From positions 1-9,422 of the forward strand of contig JALUNR010000117.1 in the NCBI GenBank assembly GCA_027055005.1: DNA of 9,422 nt, read 5' to 3'. Below the pieces are notes generated by a model. The model ran no database searches and was not told where the DNA came from. It saw only the letters and a program-made list of their open reading frames with translations. Position numbers and translations under genes: made by a program. Each line of letters opens with the position of its first letter. Position 1 is the stretch's first letter. Shown piece after piece: positions 1-6,369 of this stretch. This stretch comes from Campylobacterales bacterium. GTDB taxonomy: Bacteria > Campylobacterota > Campylobacteria > Campylobacterales > QNZT01.

Positions 1-142
1 TTACTATAATCCGCAACAAACAAAAGATGTTGTAAACAGAGTTATCGATTTGATAAGTCATCAAGAAAAAACTGTCCAAAACAATCAAGATAAACTTCAA
101 GAAACTTATCAAAAAGCAAAAGATTTATCACAAGGCTGGTGA
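1..142 (+). CDS. C-terminal end of an unidentified protein (5' end outside window)
   Basis: An open frame enters from the left edge and stops at TGA 140-142, giving about 46 residues. It begins YYNPQQTKDVVNRVIDLI and continues into a strongly polar, Gln/Lys/Glu-rich helical tail ending KDLSQGW, which could form a short coiled coil. There is no start codon in the window and no catalytic motif. The opening segment faintly recalls the C-terminus of UbiX-type flavin prenyltransferases (aromatic pair, NP, then an amphipathic helix), but the extra polar tail does not fit and I do not assign it. Its last 15 bases overlap the 3' end of the convergent minus-strand gene. That it is a real coding end is supported only by the intact frame and plausible amino-acid composition. 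Confidence 0.5.
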   Translation, partial: YYNPQQTKDVVNRVIDLISHQEKTVQNNQDKLQETYQKAKDLSQGW

Positions 143-1192
143 TTTTTCAGCTTCAACTAATCTTTTTAGCTTATGAAGATACTCAACGACTCTAGTTTTA
201 TCTCCCTTTGCATCGTATATTTTTGCTAGCATTTCATACATATATATCAGTTTATTGACATCTTTACTCACATAACTATTTGCTTCATGAGCATACCCCA
301 ATGATTCATCATATTCTTTCAAAGCATAAAAACTTTCTATCAAAACACTATATATACCAAAAATATAAATATCACCAAATCTCTTTTTTAACTCAATTGC
401 ATTTTTAGAAATATTTATCGCTTTTTCATATTTTTTTGTAAATAGGTATGAATAAGCGAGAGTTTCATATAACTTATACTTTAATTTATATTGAGTATTT
501 ATGATATCATCATTTTGAAATAATTTTAAAAACTGTTCTGAATATTGAATACATTTTTTATATTCTTTATATTCAAAACTATCAAATACATATAAATATC
601 CTAATTTTATAGAATATACACTCTTATTATTTTCTTCCAAGTACTGAGATGATGTTTGCAAAACCTTTGAAATATAGTTCATATCATTTAAAATCTCTTC
701 TCTATCATATTTTAGTAATTGTTTTAAATGATTTTGTATAAGTAACATATCTATAAATAACTTTATTCTTTTTATATCAAGATTTTCTAAATCTATAAGT
801 TTTAAACCATCTTCACAAAATTTTAAAGCATTTTTAAAATCCTGTTTTGTAAAAAGAAGATTTACAAGCTTTTGATAATCATATACTACTGACTGATTTT
901 TCTTAGAATTTTTAATTTTATAAATATAAAGAGAGGTTAAACCATCTATATCTTTGTTAAGATTAAAAATTTTATTTAAATTATTTATCAAAACTTCTTT
1001 TTTTATTAATCCATTTTCAATATCTCTCTCAAAAGTCTTAGAAAAACTTAAAAAGGTTAGATCTTTATCATAAAAATATTTAGCAGATAGATTGCCTAAA
1101 GAAGTTTTTAAATACTTCAATACCTTTGAGTTTACTTCTTCATTCCTAGCAATTTCCAATAATTCCCAAATCTTTTTTTTTAATATTTCCAT
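128..1192 (-). CDS. TPR-like helical-repeat protein, function unknown
   Basis: A 354-residue protein with no signal peptide or membrane segment, so probably cytoplasmic. It is almost entirely helical and rich in Lys, Leu, Tyr and Ile. Several stretches have the spacing of tetratricopeptide repeats: about residues 104-131 (..LLFTKQDFKNALKFCEDGL), 240-272 (..LAYSYLFTKKYEKAINISKNAI), 278-309 (..LIESFYALKEYDESLGYAHEA) and 318-346 (..LAKIYDAKGDKTRVVEYLHKL). The first 90 residues are helical but not recognisable. TPR proteins usually scaffold protein-protein contacts, and no partner can be read here. The ATG at 1190-1192 is well supported: on the coding strand AGAGGAG lies 5 bases upstream. The gene diverges from prs across about 97 bases and overlaps the gene at the left edge by 15 bases. 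No enzymatic or DNA-binding domain is visible. Confidence 0.8.
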   Translation of the reverse strand: MEILKKKIWELLEIARNEEVNSKVLKYLKTSLGNLSAKYFYDKDLTFLSFSKTFERDIENGLIKKEVLINNLNKIFNLNKDIDGLTSLYIYKIKNSKKNQSVVYDYQKLVNLLFTKQDFKNALKFCEDGLKLIDLENLDIKRIKLFIDMLLIQNHLKQLLKYDREEILNDMNYISKVLQTSSQYLEENNKSVYSIKLGYLYVFDSFEYKEYKKCIQYSEQFLKLFQNDDIINTQYKLKYKLYETLAYSYLFTKKYEKAINISKNAIELKKRFGDIYIFGIYSVLIESFYALKEYDESLGYAHEANSYVSKDVNKLIYMYEMLAKIYDAKGDKTRVVEYLHKLKRLVEAEKSPAL

Positions 1193-1289
1193 TTCAACTC
1201 CTCTTTATAAAAACCAGACCATAATATCGACAAATTTTAACTTTGCTTTACTATAATAAATACAAACACATAACAAAGGGTAAAAATAA
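1193..1289. promoter_or_regulatory. Divergent promoter region between the TPR-like gene and prs
   Basis: For prs, a perfect TATAAT lies at 1252-1257, placing the transcript start near 1264 and leaving a leader of about 26 nt with ribosome binding site AAAGGG at 1275-1280. A TCGACA at 1227-1232 could be a -35 box, but the 19-bp spacing is long; Campylobacterota promoters often lack a clear -35. For the minus-strand gene the best -10 candidate is TATTAT (complement of 1221-1226), about 28 bases before its start codon; this one is weak. The two promoters would overlap. Confidence 0.5.
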
Positions 1290-2219
1290 ATGAGAGGTTA
1301 CAAAGTATTTAGTGGTACTGCAAATGAAAAGTTTTCAAAGTCGGTAGCAAGATATCTGTCAATTCCGCTATCAGAAGCTACTATAAAAAGATTTAGTGAT
1401 GGAGAAATAAGTGTACAAATAAATGAGAGTGTTAGAGGAAAAGATGTATTCATCATACAATCAACTTGTGCACCAGCAAATGCAAATCTTATGGAACTTT
1501 TGATTATGACTGATGCTCTAAGAAGAAGTTCTGCAAATTCTATAAATGCCATCATACCATACTTTGGATATGCTAGACAAGATAGAAAAGCAGCTCCAAG
1601 AGTTCCAATAACGGCTAAACTTGTAGCAAACTTAATGGAAACAGCAGGCATAGATAGAGTTGTTACAGTAGATCTTCATGCAGGACAAATTCAAGGTTTT
1701 TTTAATATTCCAGTAGATAACTTATATGGTTCAATAGTTTTTAAAGATTATTTACAAAGAAAAAATCTTAAAAATCCCATCATTGCAAGTCCAGATATAG
1801 GAGGAGTTGCAAGAGCAAGACACTTTGCTAAAAATTTTGATCTTGACATAGTTATCATAGATAAAAGAAGAGAAAAAGCAAATGAATCAGAAGTAATGAA
1901 TATCATAGGAGATGTAGAAGGGAAAGATGTAATCTTAATAGATGATATGATAGATACTGCAGGAACTATTGTAAAAGCTGCATCAGCTCTTAAAAACAAT
2001 GGAGCAAATTCAGTTATAGCTTTTTGTACACATCCAGTTTTAAGTGGTCCAGCTTATGACAGAATAGAAAAAGGTGAATTAGATGAACTTATAGTAACAG
2101 ATACTATACCACTATCTAAAACAAGTGAAAAAATCAAAGTACTATCAGTTTCAAAACTATTTTCAGAAGCCATTAGAAGAATTTATCACAATGAAAGCAT
2201 AAACGGACTATTTGTATAG
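1290..2219 (+). CDS. prs: Ribose-phosphate pyrophosphokinase (PRPP synthetase)
   Basis: Transfers pyrophosphate from ATP to ribose 5-phosphate to make PRPP, the precursor for purine, pyrimidine, NAD, histidine and tryptophan synthesis; cytoplasmic. At 309 residues it matches the usual class I length. Recognisable parts in order: FSDGE at 36-40 (nucleotide site), the flexible active-site loop YFGYARQDRKAAPRVPITAK at 91-110, the Mg/diphosphate signature VTVDLHAGQIQGFF at 125-138 with His130, the DKRR element at 191-194, and the PRPP-binding loop VILIDDMIDTAGTI at 214-227. All are intact, so the enzyme should be active. The ATG at 1290 has AAAGGG nine bases upstream. The stop codon TAG (2217-2219) is followed directly by the lepA start, so the two genes are almost certainly co-transcribed. 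Confidence 0.98.
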   Translation: MRGYKVFSGTANEKFSKSVARYLSIPLSEATIKRFSDGEISVQINESVRGKDVFIIQSTCAPANANLMELLIMTDALRRSSANSINAIIPYFGYARQDRKAAPRVPITAKLVANLMETAGIDRVVTVDLHAGQIQGFFNIPVDNLYGSIVFKDYLQRKNLKNPIIASPDIGGVARARHFAKNFDLDIVIIDKRREKANESEVMNIIGDVEGKDVILIDDMIDTAGTIVKAASALKNNGANSVIAFCTHPVLSGPAYDRIEKGELDELIVTDTIPLSKTSEKIKVLSVSKLFSEAIRRIYHNESINGLFV

Positions 2220-4016
2220 ATGAATCAAGACAAAATACGAAATTTTTCAATAATAGCACATATTGACCATGGAAAAAGTACTCTAGCAGACAGACTTATC
2301 CAAGAGTGTGGAGCTATCACTCAAAGAGAGATGAGCAATCAAGTTATGGATACTATGGATATAGAAAAAGAGAGAGGTATCACCATAAAGGCTCAAAGTG
2401 TTAGGTTGAAATATGAAAAAGATGGAGAAATATATACTCTAAATCTCATAGACACTCCAGGTCATGTGGACTTTTCCTATGAAGTAAGTAGAAGTTTAGC
2501 TTCTAGTGAGGGAGCTTTGCTTATAGTAGATGCAAGCCAAGGAGTGGAAGCTCAAACAATAGCAAATGTTTATATAGCACTTGATAATGACTTAGAACTA
2601 ATACCAGTAATAAATAAAATCGACCTCCCAGCAGCCGATCCAGATCGTGTAAAAGAAGAGATAGAAACTACTATCGGTCTTGATTGTACAGATGCTATCG
2701 AAACAAGTGCAAAATCAGGTATCGGCATAAAAGAACTTCTTGATGCCATAGTAGATAGAATCCCTGCTCCATCTGGTGATGAAAAAGCCCCTACAAAAGC
2801 TCTTATCTATGATAGTTGGTTTGATAGCTACTTAGGTTCACTTGCACTTGTAAGAGTTTTTGAAGGAGAGATAAAAAAAGGTCAAGAAGTACTTGTGATG
2901 GGAACTCAAAACAAACATGAAGTTCTCTCCCTTACCTACCCTCACCCCATAAAAGCAGTTCCTACAAAATCTATAAAAACTGGAGAAATAGGTATAGTTT
3001 CACTAGGACTTAAAACTGTTGGAGATTTACAAGTTGGAGATACTATCACAGATGCAAAAAATCCAACTCAAAATCAAATAGATGGTTTTGAAGAAGCAAA
3101 AAGTTTTGTATTTGCTGGACTTTATCCAATAGAAACAGATAAATTTGAAGATTTAAGAGATGCACTAGACAAACTTAAACTAAACGATGCATCGCTTTCT
3201 TATGAACCAGAAACTTCAGTAGCTTTAGGATTTGGTTTTAGAGTTGGATTTTTAGGTATGCTTCATATGGAAGTTATCAAAGAGAGGCTTGAAAGAGAAT
3301 TTAACTTAGACCTTATAGCAACTGCTCCAACAGTTATATATAAAGTTATAAAAACTGATGGTACAGAGATAGAAATACACAATCCAAGTGAACTTCCCCC
3401 AACAAATGAAATAGATAAAATACTAGAACCATATGTAAAGGCCACTATTCTTACCCCTACCGAGTTTCTAGGGAATATCATAACTTTAGTAAATGACAAA
3501 AGAGGTATGCAAACAAAAATGGACTATATCACACCTGAGAGAGTTTTACTTGAATATGACATACCTATGAATGAAATTGTTATGGATTTTTATGACAAAC
3601 TAAAATCAGTTTCAAAAGGTTATGCTTCATTTGACTATGACCAAAGTGGATATAGAGAGGGAGACTTGGTAAAACTAGACATTAGAGTTGCAGGAGAAGT
3701 TGTAGATGCACTCTCCATCATAGTTCCAGCACAAAAAGCACAAACAAAAGGAAGAGAGTTTGTAAAAGCTATGAAAGAGTTAGTTCCAAAACAACTTTTT
3801 GAAGTAGCTATACAAGCTAGTGTAGGAAACAAAATCATATCTCGTGAAACTGTAAAATCTATGGGCAAAAATGTTACTGCTAAATGTTATGGTGGAGATA
3901 TAACAAGAAAAAGAAAACTACTTGAAAAACAAAAAGCAGGTAAAAAAAGGATGAAAGCAATAGGAAAAGTACAACTTCCACAAGAAGCTTTCTTGACTGT
4001 TCTAAAAATAGATTAG
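2220..4016 (+). CDS. lepA: Elongation factor 4 (translational GTPase LepA)
   Basis: Ribosome-associated GTPase that acts on stalled or mis-translocated ribosomes or during initiation and assembly (its exact role is debated); cytoplasm and membrane-associated. The 598 residues match the family length. G motifs are all present: G1 AHIDHGKST at 13-21, G2 ERGITIKAQ at 51-59, G3 DTPGH at 78-82, G4 NKID at 132-135 and G5 SAK at 163-165. The family-specific C-terminal domain is complete, with the conserved Lys/Arg-rich segment RKRKLLEKQKAGKKRM near the end. The ATG at 2220-2222 follows the prs stop without any gap, and the end of prs offers only a weak ribosome binding site (ACGGA), so translation probably depends on ribosomes finishing prs. 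The next gene's Shine-Dalgarno overlaps the lepA stop codon, so the transcript likely continues. Confidence 0.98.
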   Translation: MNQDKIRNFSIIAHIDHGKSTLADRLIQECGAITQREMSNQVMDTMDIEKERGITIKAQSVRLKYEKDGEIYTLNLIDTPGHVDFSYEVSRSLASSEGALLIVDASQGVEAQTIANVYIALDNDLELIPVINKIDLPAADPDRVKEEIETTIGLDCTDAIETSAKSGIGIKELLDAIVDRIPAPSGDEKAPTKALIYDSWFDSYLGSLALVRVFEGEIKKGQEVLVMGTQNKHEVLSLTYPHPIKAVPTKSIKTGEIGIVSLGLKTVGDLQVGDTITDAKNPTQNQIDGFEEAKSFVFAGLYPIETDKFEDLRDALDKLKLNDASLSYEPETSVALGFGFRVGFLGMLHMEVIKERLEREFNLDLIATAPTVIYKVIKTDGTEIEIHNPSELPPTNEIDKILEPYVKATILTPTEFLGNIITLVNDKRGMQTKMDYITPERVLLEYDIPMNEIVMDFYDKLKSVSKGYASFDYDQSGYREGDLVKLDIRVAGEVVDALSIIVPAQKAQTKGREFVKAMKELVPKQLFEVAIQASVGNKIISRETVKSMGKNVTAKCYGGDITRKRKLLEKQKAGKKRMKAIGKVQLPQEAFLTVLKID

Positions 4017-4025
4017 GAGAAAAGT

Positions 4026-4628
4026 ATGTATGATGTAGTTATTATTGGTGGTGGAGCTGCTGGTATTGGATGTGGAATAACTTTAGCATCTGCAAACAAT
4101 AAATTTAATTGGGCAAAAGATAAAAAATATTTAATACTTGATACAAATAATAGTGATTTAGAAAAAGCAGCTTTATATAATGTTCCAAGTTTTGACTATG
4201 GTATAAGCGGGGGAAGTGCTATAAAACAGATGAAAGACCAACTATCTTTTTTCCCAGCCATAGAGTTTAAAAATGACCAAGTTTTATCTATCAGCGGAAG
4301 AAGAGGAGATTTCACTATATACACTTCATCAACTGAGTATAAAGCTGACATAATAGTACTTGCAACTGGTATGAATAAGTTTAATATAGAAGGACTAGAT
4401 GTTGAAGTAACTACTCATGATAAAGTTATGAAACCAGGAAAAATAAAAATAGAACATATAAATAATCGTGTAACAGATGGCATATATGTTGCTGGACTTG
4501 CAAGTGGGGTAAAAACCATGTACTTGATAGCTGCTGGAGATGGAGCAAAAGTAGCTTGTGATATTTTTGAAGAGTGGACTGGTAAGTTAGCAGTTAGTCA
4601 TGACTCAGTAAAAGATGCTATTTGTTAA
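4026..4628 (+). CDS. Compact FAD-binding, thioredoxin-reductase-like flavoprotein
   Basis: A 200-residue protein, predicted cytoplasmic, with the landmarks of an FAD-binding Rossmann domain. MYDVVIIGGGAAGIGCG at the N-terminus carries GGGAAG at 8-13. Strand 2 ends in ILDT with Asp39 placed to hold the adenosine ribose. A VLATG motif lies at 111-115 and the second FAD-contact motif GIYVAGLASGV at 152-162. It resembles thioredoxin-reductase-type flavoproteins, but those have about 310 residues with a separate NAD(P)H-binding domain and a CxxC disulfide; both are missing here. The Cys residues are Cys16, Cys178 and the final residue, Cys200. The reaction is therefore unknown: it may be a minimal reductase, or a flavin-binding sensor or partner subunit. 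Start ATG 4026 is supported by AGGAG at 4015-4019, which overlaps the lepA stop, making it the probable third gene of the prs-lepA operon. Confidence 0.8.
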   Translation: MYDVVIIGGGAAGIGCGITLASANNKFNWAKDKKYLILDTNNSDLEKAALYNVPSFDYGISGGSAIKQMKDQLSFFPAIEFKNDQVLSISGRRGDFTIYTSSTEYKADIIVLATGMNKFNIEGLDVEVTTHDKVMKPGKIKIEHINNRVTDGIYVAGLASGVKTMYLIAAGDGAKVACDIFEEWTGKLAVSHDSVKDAIC

Positions 4629-4672
4629 ATTTTGAAACACGAACTAACCTAAAATAACAAATTTACAAAAAA

Positions 4673-4706
4673 AAATTAAAGTTTTTTTTATCTTTAACTT
4701 TAATTT
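4673..4706. repeat. Perfect 11-bp inverted repeat upstream of the exported-protein gene
   Basis: AAATTAAAGTT at 4673-4683 is matched by AACTTTAATTT at 4696-4706, with a T-rich 12-base loop. It lies between the oxidoreductase gene and the next gene, ending two bases before the -10 box. With a single G-C pair per arm it would be a weak terminator, and no T-run follows the second arm. Placement over the -35 region makes an operator equally possible. Confidence 0.5.
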
Positions 4707-4721
4707 GATACAATTTTATTA
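4705..4721 (+). promoter_or_regulatory. Extended -10 promoter directly abutting the start codon at 4721
   Basis: TGATACAAT at 4706-4714 is an extended -10 element (TG, one base, then TACAAT at 4709-4714). Transcription would be expected to start about seven bases downstream, at or near the A of the ATG at 4721. No purine-rich ribosome binding site lies in the preceding bases. The arrangement is that of a leaderless or nearly leaderless mRNA. Confidence 0.45.
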
Positions 4722-5497
4722 TGAAAACTTTACTTATACTTTTATTTTTACCTTTATTGTTGTTAGCTGAAAATCCATTTGAGAAAAAGCTCCCTTTTGA
4801 AGAAGCTATAATAGAGTATAGCTTGGGAGGTTCACAAAAAGGAGTAGAAACTCTTTATATAAAAGATTTTGGAAGAAAAAGAGTACTTTATAAAAAAGTT
4901 ACTACAAAAATTATTGCAAAAAGTCAAGAAAAGTTTATAATAACAACTCCAAAATGGATATACACTAAAAATCAAAAAACAAATATAGCTTATAGAGTTC
5001 CAAACTTAAATTATCTATTATATATTAGATTTAAAGAATTAAACAAAAAAGAGCAACAAAAAGTTTTAAAAAATTTAAAAATCATAAAATACTTACCAAT
5101 ACAAAGTAGCCAATTTAAAATAGAAAAAAACTATACAGTAGTAAATAATATCCCATGCAATCTACTAATACAAAAATCAAACAAAGAATGCTACTCTTAC
5201 GATGGTGCATTATTACTAAAATCTGAAATAAGATTTCTAGGATTTAACAAATCAGAGATTCTATACAATATCTTCCAAACAAAAGTTGACCCAAACCTTT
5301 TTGATTTATCCAACTATAAAATAGTAGATAATAAACTAAAAAGTGTACAAGCATATGAAAAATCAAAAAAGATTATAGATTTTTTAAAAAGAAATATCAA
5401 TACAAAAACAATATTTATAAAAACAAAAAAAACTGAAGATTATAACCAAGAAATACAAGAAGGAATAAAAGCTCTAAAAAATATAGGACAACCTTAA
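4721..5497 (+). CDS. Exported (periplasmic) protein of unknown function
   Basis: A 258-residue protein starting with a clear Sec signal peptide: MKT, a run of Leu/Ile/Phe to residue 15, then LLA-EN, with likely cleavage after Ala16. There is no lipobox cysteine or further membrane segment, so a soluble periplasmic location is likely. The mature part alternates beta-type strands (IEYSLGG, KGVETLYIKDF, KFIITTPKWIYT, YSYDGALLLKSEIRF) with a polar helical stretch at 103-120 and a helical C-terminus. The pattern of strands with a K-W-I-Y element and a late YSYDG...LLKSE strand loosely recalls LolA/DUF4412-like half-barrels, but I cannot confirm this. Cys146 and Cys157 could form a disulfide. The signal peptide fixes ATG 4721 as the start although no Shine-Dalgarno precedes it. 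It is followed one base after its stop by a small ORF and then by the HNH nuclease gene. Confidence 0.75.
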   Translation: MKTLLILLFLPLLLLAENPFEKKLPFEEAIIEYSLGGSQKGVETLYIKDFGRKRVLYKKVTTKIIAKSQEKFIITTPKWIYTKNQKTNIAYRVPNLNYLLYIRFKELNKKEQQKVLKNLKIIKYLPIQSSQFKIEKNYTVVNNIPCNLLIQKSNKECYSYDGALLLKSEIRFLGFNKSEILYNIFQTKVDPNLFDLSNYKIVDNKLKSVQAYEKSKKIIDFLKRNINTKTIFIKTKKTEDYNQEIQEGIKALKNIGQP

Positions 5498-5498
5498 T

Positions 5499-5552
5499 AT
5501 GAAATATAATGACTTAGATTTACAGAATAGATCTTTAAATAATGATTATTAA
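5499..5552 (+). CDS. Possible 17-residue small ORF, leader peptide or gene remnant
   Basis: ATG 5499 opens one base after the stop of the exported-protein gene, with AGGA at 5485-5488 ten bases upstream, and reads MKYNDLDLQNRSLNNDY before TAA 5550-5552. That stop overlaps the AAAAGGA ribosome binding site (5551-5557) of the next gene, the usual geometry for translational coupling. It could be a real coupling peptide, the surviving start of a gene disrupted when the nuclease gene arrived, or chance. The sequence is polar and unrecognised. Confidence 0.3.
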   Translation: MKYNDLDLQNRSLNNDY

Positions 5553-5557
5553 AAGGA
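5551..5557 (+). promoter_or_regulatory. Ribosome binding site that favours a GTG start at 5566
   Basis: AAAAGGA ends eight bases before the in-frame GTG 5566-5568. The longer in-frame ATG at 5542 has no purine-rich sequence upstream, and this site would lie inside its coding sequence. The GTG is therefore the better start for the nuclease gene. Confidence 0.65.
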
Positions 5558-5565
5558 CAAAAACT

Positions 5566-6255
5566 GTGTATAAAGAAAATTTAACATATTCAGAAGCTAT
5601 TGAAATGGTAATGAAAGATAATGGAGGATTTGCTTCATTAAAATATATTTATGAAAATATAGAAAAGTATAGAAAAAAAACAGGTAAAACACCTGATAAT
5701 ACAATTCAAGAAAGAGTTCAAAGAGATAATAGATTTACTAGAATTGCATCAGGAGTATATGGATTAACAGAATTCTTAGAAAATATTGAAGAGAATGATT
5801 TAGGTTTTTTTACAGTAAAAGAAAATAATATTATTTTTAAAAAGAAAAAACAAATTGATATTACAGAAAAAGTAGTTAAACAAAAAGTTAGAATTGGACA
5901 AAATAAATTTAGAAGTGATTTATTAAAGTTATTAAAAAAATGTCCTATTACTCAAATAGATGAAAAAAAGTTATTAGTTGCAAGTCATATAAAACCTTGG
6001 CTACATAGTAATAATAAAGAAAGATTAAACCCAAATAATGGATTTTTACTATCCCCACTTTATGATAAATTATTTGATAAAGATATTGGATTAATTACAT
6101 TTACATCTAAAAAAGAAATTTTAATATCTAAAAGATTATCTAACGAAAATAGAGCAAGATTAAGTGTAAAGAATGGAGATTATATATCTGATTTACCAAT
6201 AGATGGTAGAGAAGAATTCTTAGAATACCACAGAAAATATATATTTCAAGGATAG
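5566..6255 (+). CDS. HNH endonuclease with N-terminal HARE-HTH-like domain (candidate restriction enzyme)
   Basis: A 229-residue protein from GTG 5566, or 237 residues from ATG 5542; residue numbers below use the longer form. Residues 14-80 resemble a HARE-HTH winged helix: helices from LTYSEAIEMV, then the signature GKTPDNTIQERV (48-59) and the closing FTRIASGVYGL (65-75). A polar linker leads to GQNKFRSDLL (119-128) and an HNH_2-type nuclease domain: CPIT (134-137), ASHIKPW (147-153) with His149, NPNNGFLLS (163-171) with the central Asn, and YDKLFDKDIGLITF (174-187). The key residues are present, so it should cut DNA. HARE-HTH domains occur in restriction enzymes and have been proposed to read modified DNA, so a restriction role is inferred. 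No methyltransferase is in the window. Leucine is nearly always TTA and Ile never ATC, unlike lepA, consistent with later acquisition. Confidence 0.82.
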   Translation: MYKENLTYSEAIEMVMKDNGGFASLKYIYENIEKYRKKTGKTPDNTIQERVQRDNRFTRIASGVYGLTEFLENIEENDLGFFTVKENNIIFKKKKQIDITEKVVKQKVRIGQNKFRSDLLKLLKKCPITQIDEKKLLVASHIKPWLHSNNKERLNPNNGFLLSPLYDKLFDKDIGLITFTSKKEILISKRLSNENRARLSVKNGDYISDLPIDGREEFLEYHRKYIFQG

Positions 6256-6277
6256 TATTAATGAACAATCAATCATT

Positions 6278-6290
6278 TACTTAGTAAATA
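6278..6290. repeat. 13-bp direct repeat, copy 1 (TACTTAGTAAATA)
   Basis: An identical copy lies at 6445-6457, 167 bases away. This copy also sits in a small palindrome, ATTTAC-TTA-GTAAAT at 6275-6289. The pair brackets the structured intergenic segment. Confidence 0.6.
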
Positions 6291-6302
6291 TTTAACAATA
6301 GC

Positions 6303-6333
6303 TATAAGCAAAGACTCTCGGTCTTTACTTATA
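6303..6333. terminator. 31-base hairpin downstream of the HNH gene
   Basis: TATAAGCAAAGAC at 6303-6315 pairs with GTCTTTACTTATA at 6321-6333 around the loop TCTCG, with a single C-A mismatch in 13 positions. It begins about 50 bases after the nuclease stop codon. It probably ends or protects the plus-strand transcript, but an A-rich tract, not a T-run, follows, so it is not a textbook intrinsic terminator. Confidence 0.5.
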
Positions 6334-6339
6334 AAAATT

Positions 6340-6362
6340 AGGAAAAAGGAAAGGAAAAGGAA
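6340..6362 (+). other. Purine-only tract with four GGA motifs
   Basis: Twenty-three consecutive purines contain GGA at 6341, 6348, 6353 and 6359, between the two hairpins and with no start codon following at a usable distance. On the opposite strand it is a C/T tract immediately after the larger hairpin as read from the protease gene, where it could serve as a degenerate U-rich release tract. Confidence 0.5.
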
Positions 6363-6369
6363 TCCTCAA

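Noticed and set aside
1..142. Naming the left-edge fragment as UbiX-type flavin prenyltransferase
   Set aside because: Only a short, loose resemblance (YYNP followed by an amphipathic helix) and the polar 25-residue tail does not fit the family.
1298..1999. Long antisense open frames within prs, and similar ones within lepA and the protease gene
   Set aside because: They lie inside well-identified genes on the other strand, have no ribosome binding sites and no recognisable protein features.
6261..6284. Seven-codon ORF MNNQSFT after the nuclease gene
   Set aside because: No ribosome binding site and too short to distinguish from chance.
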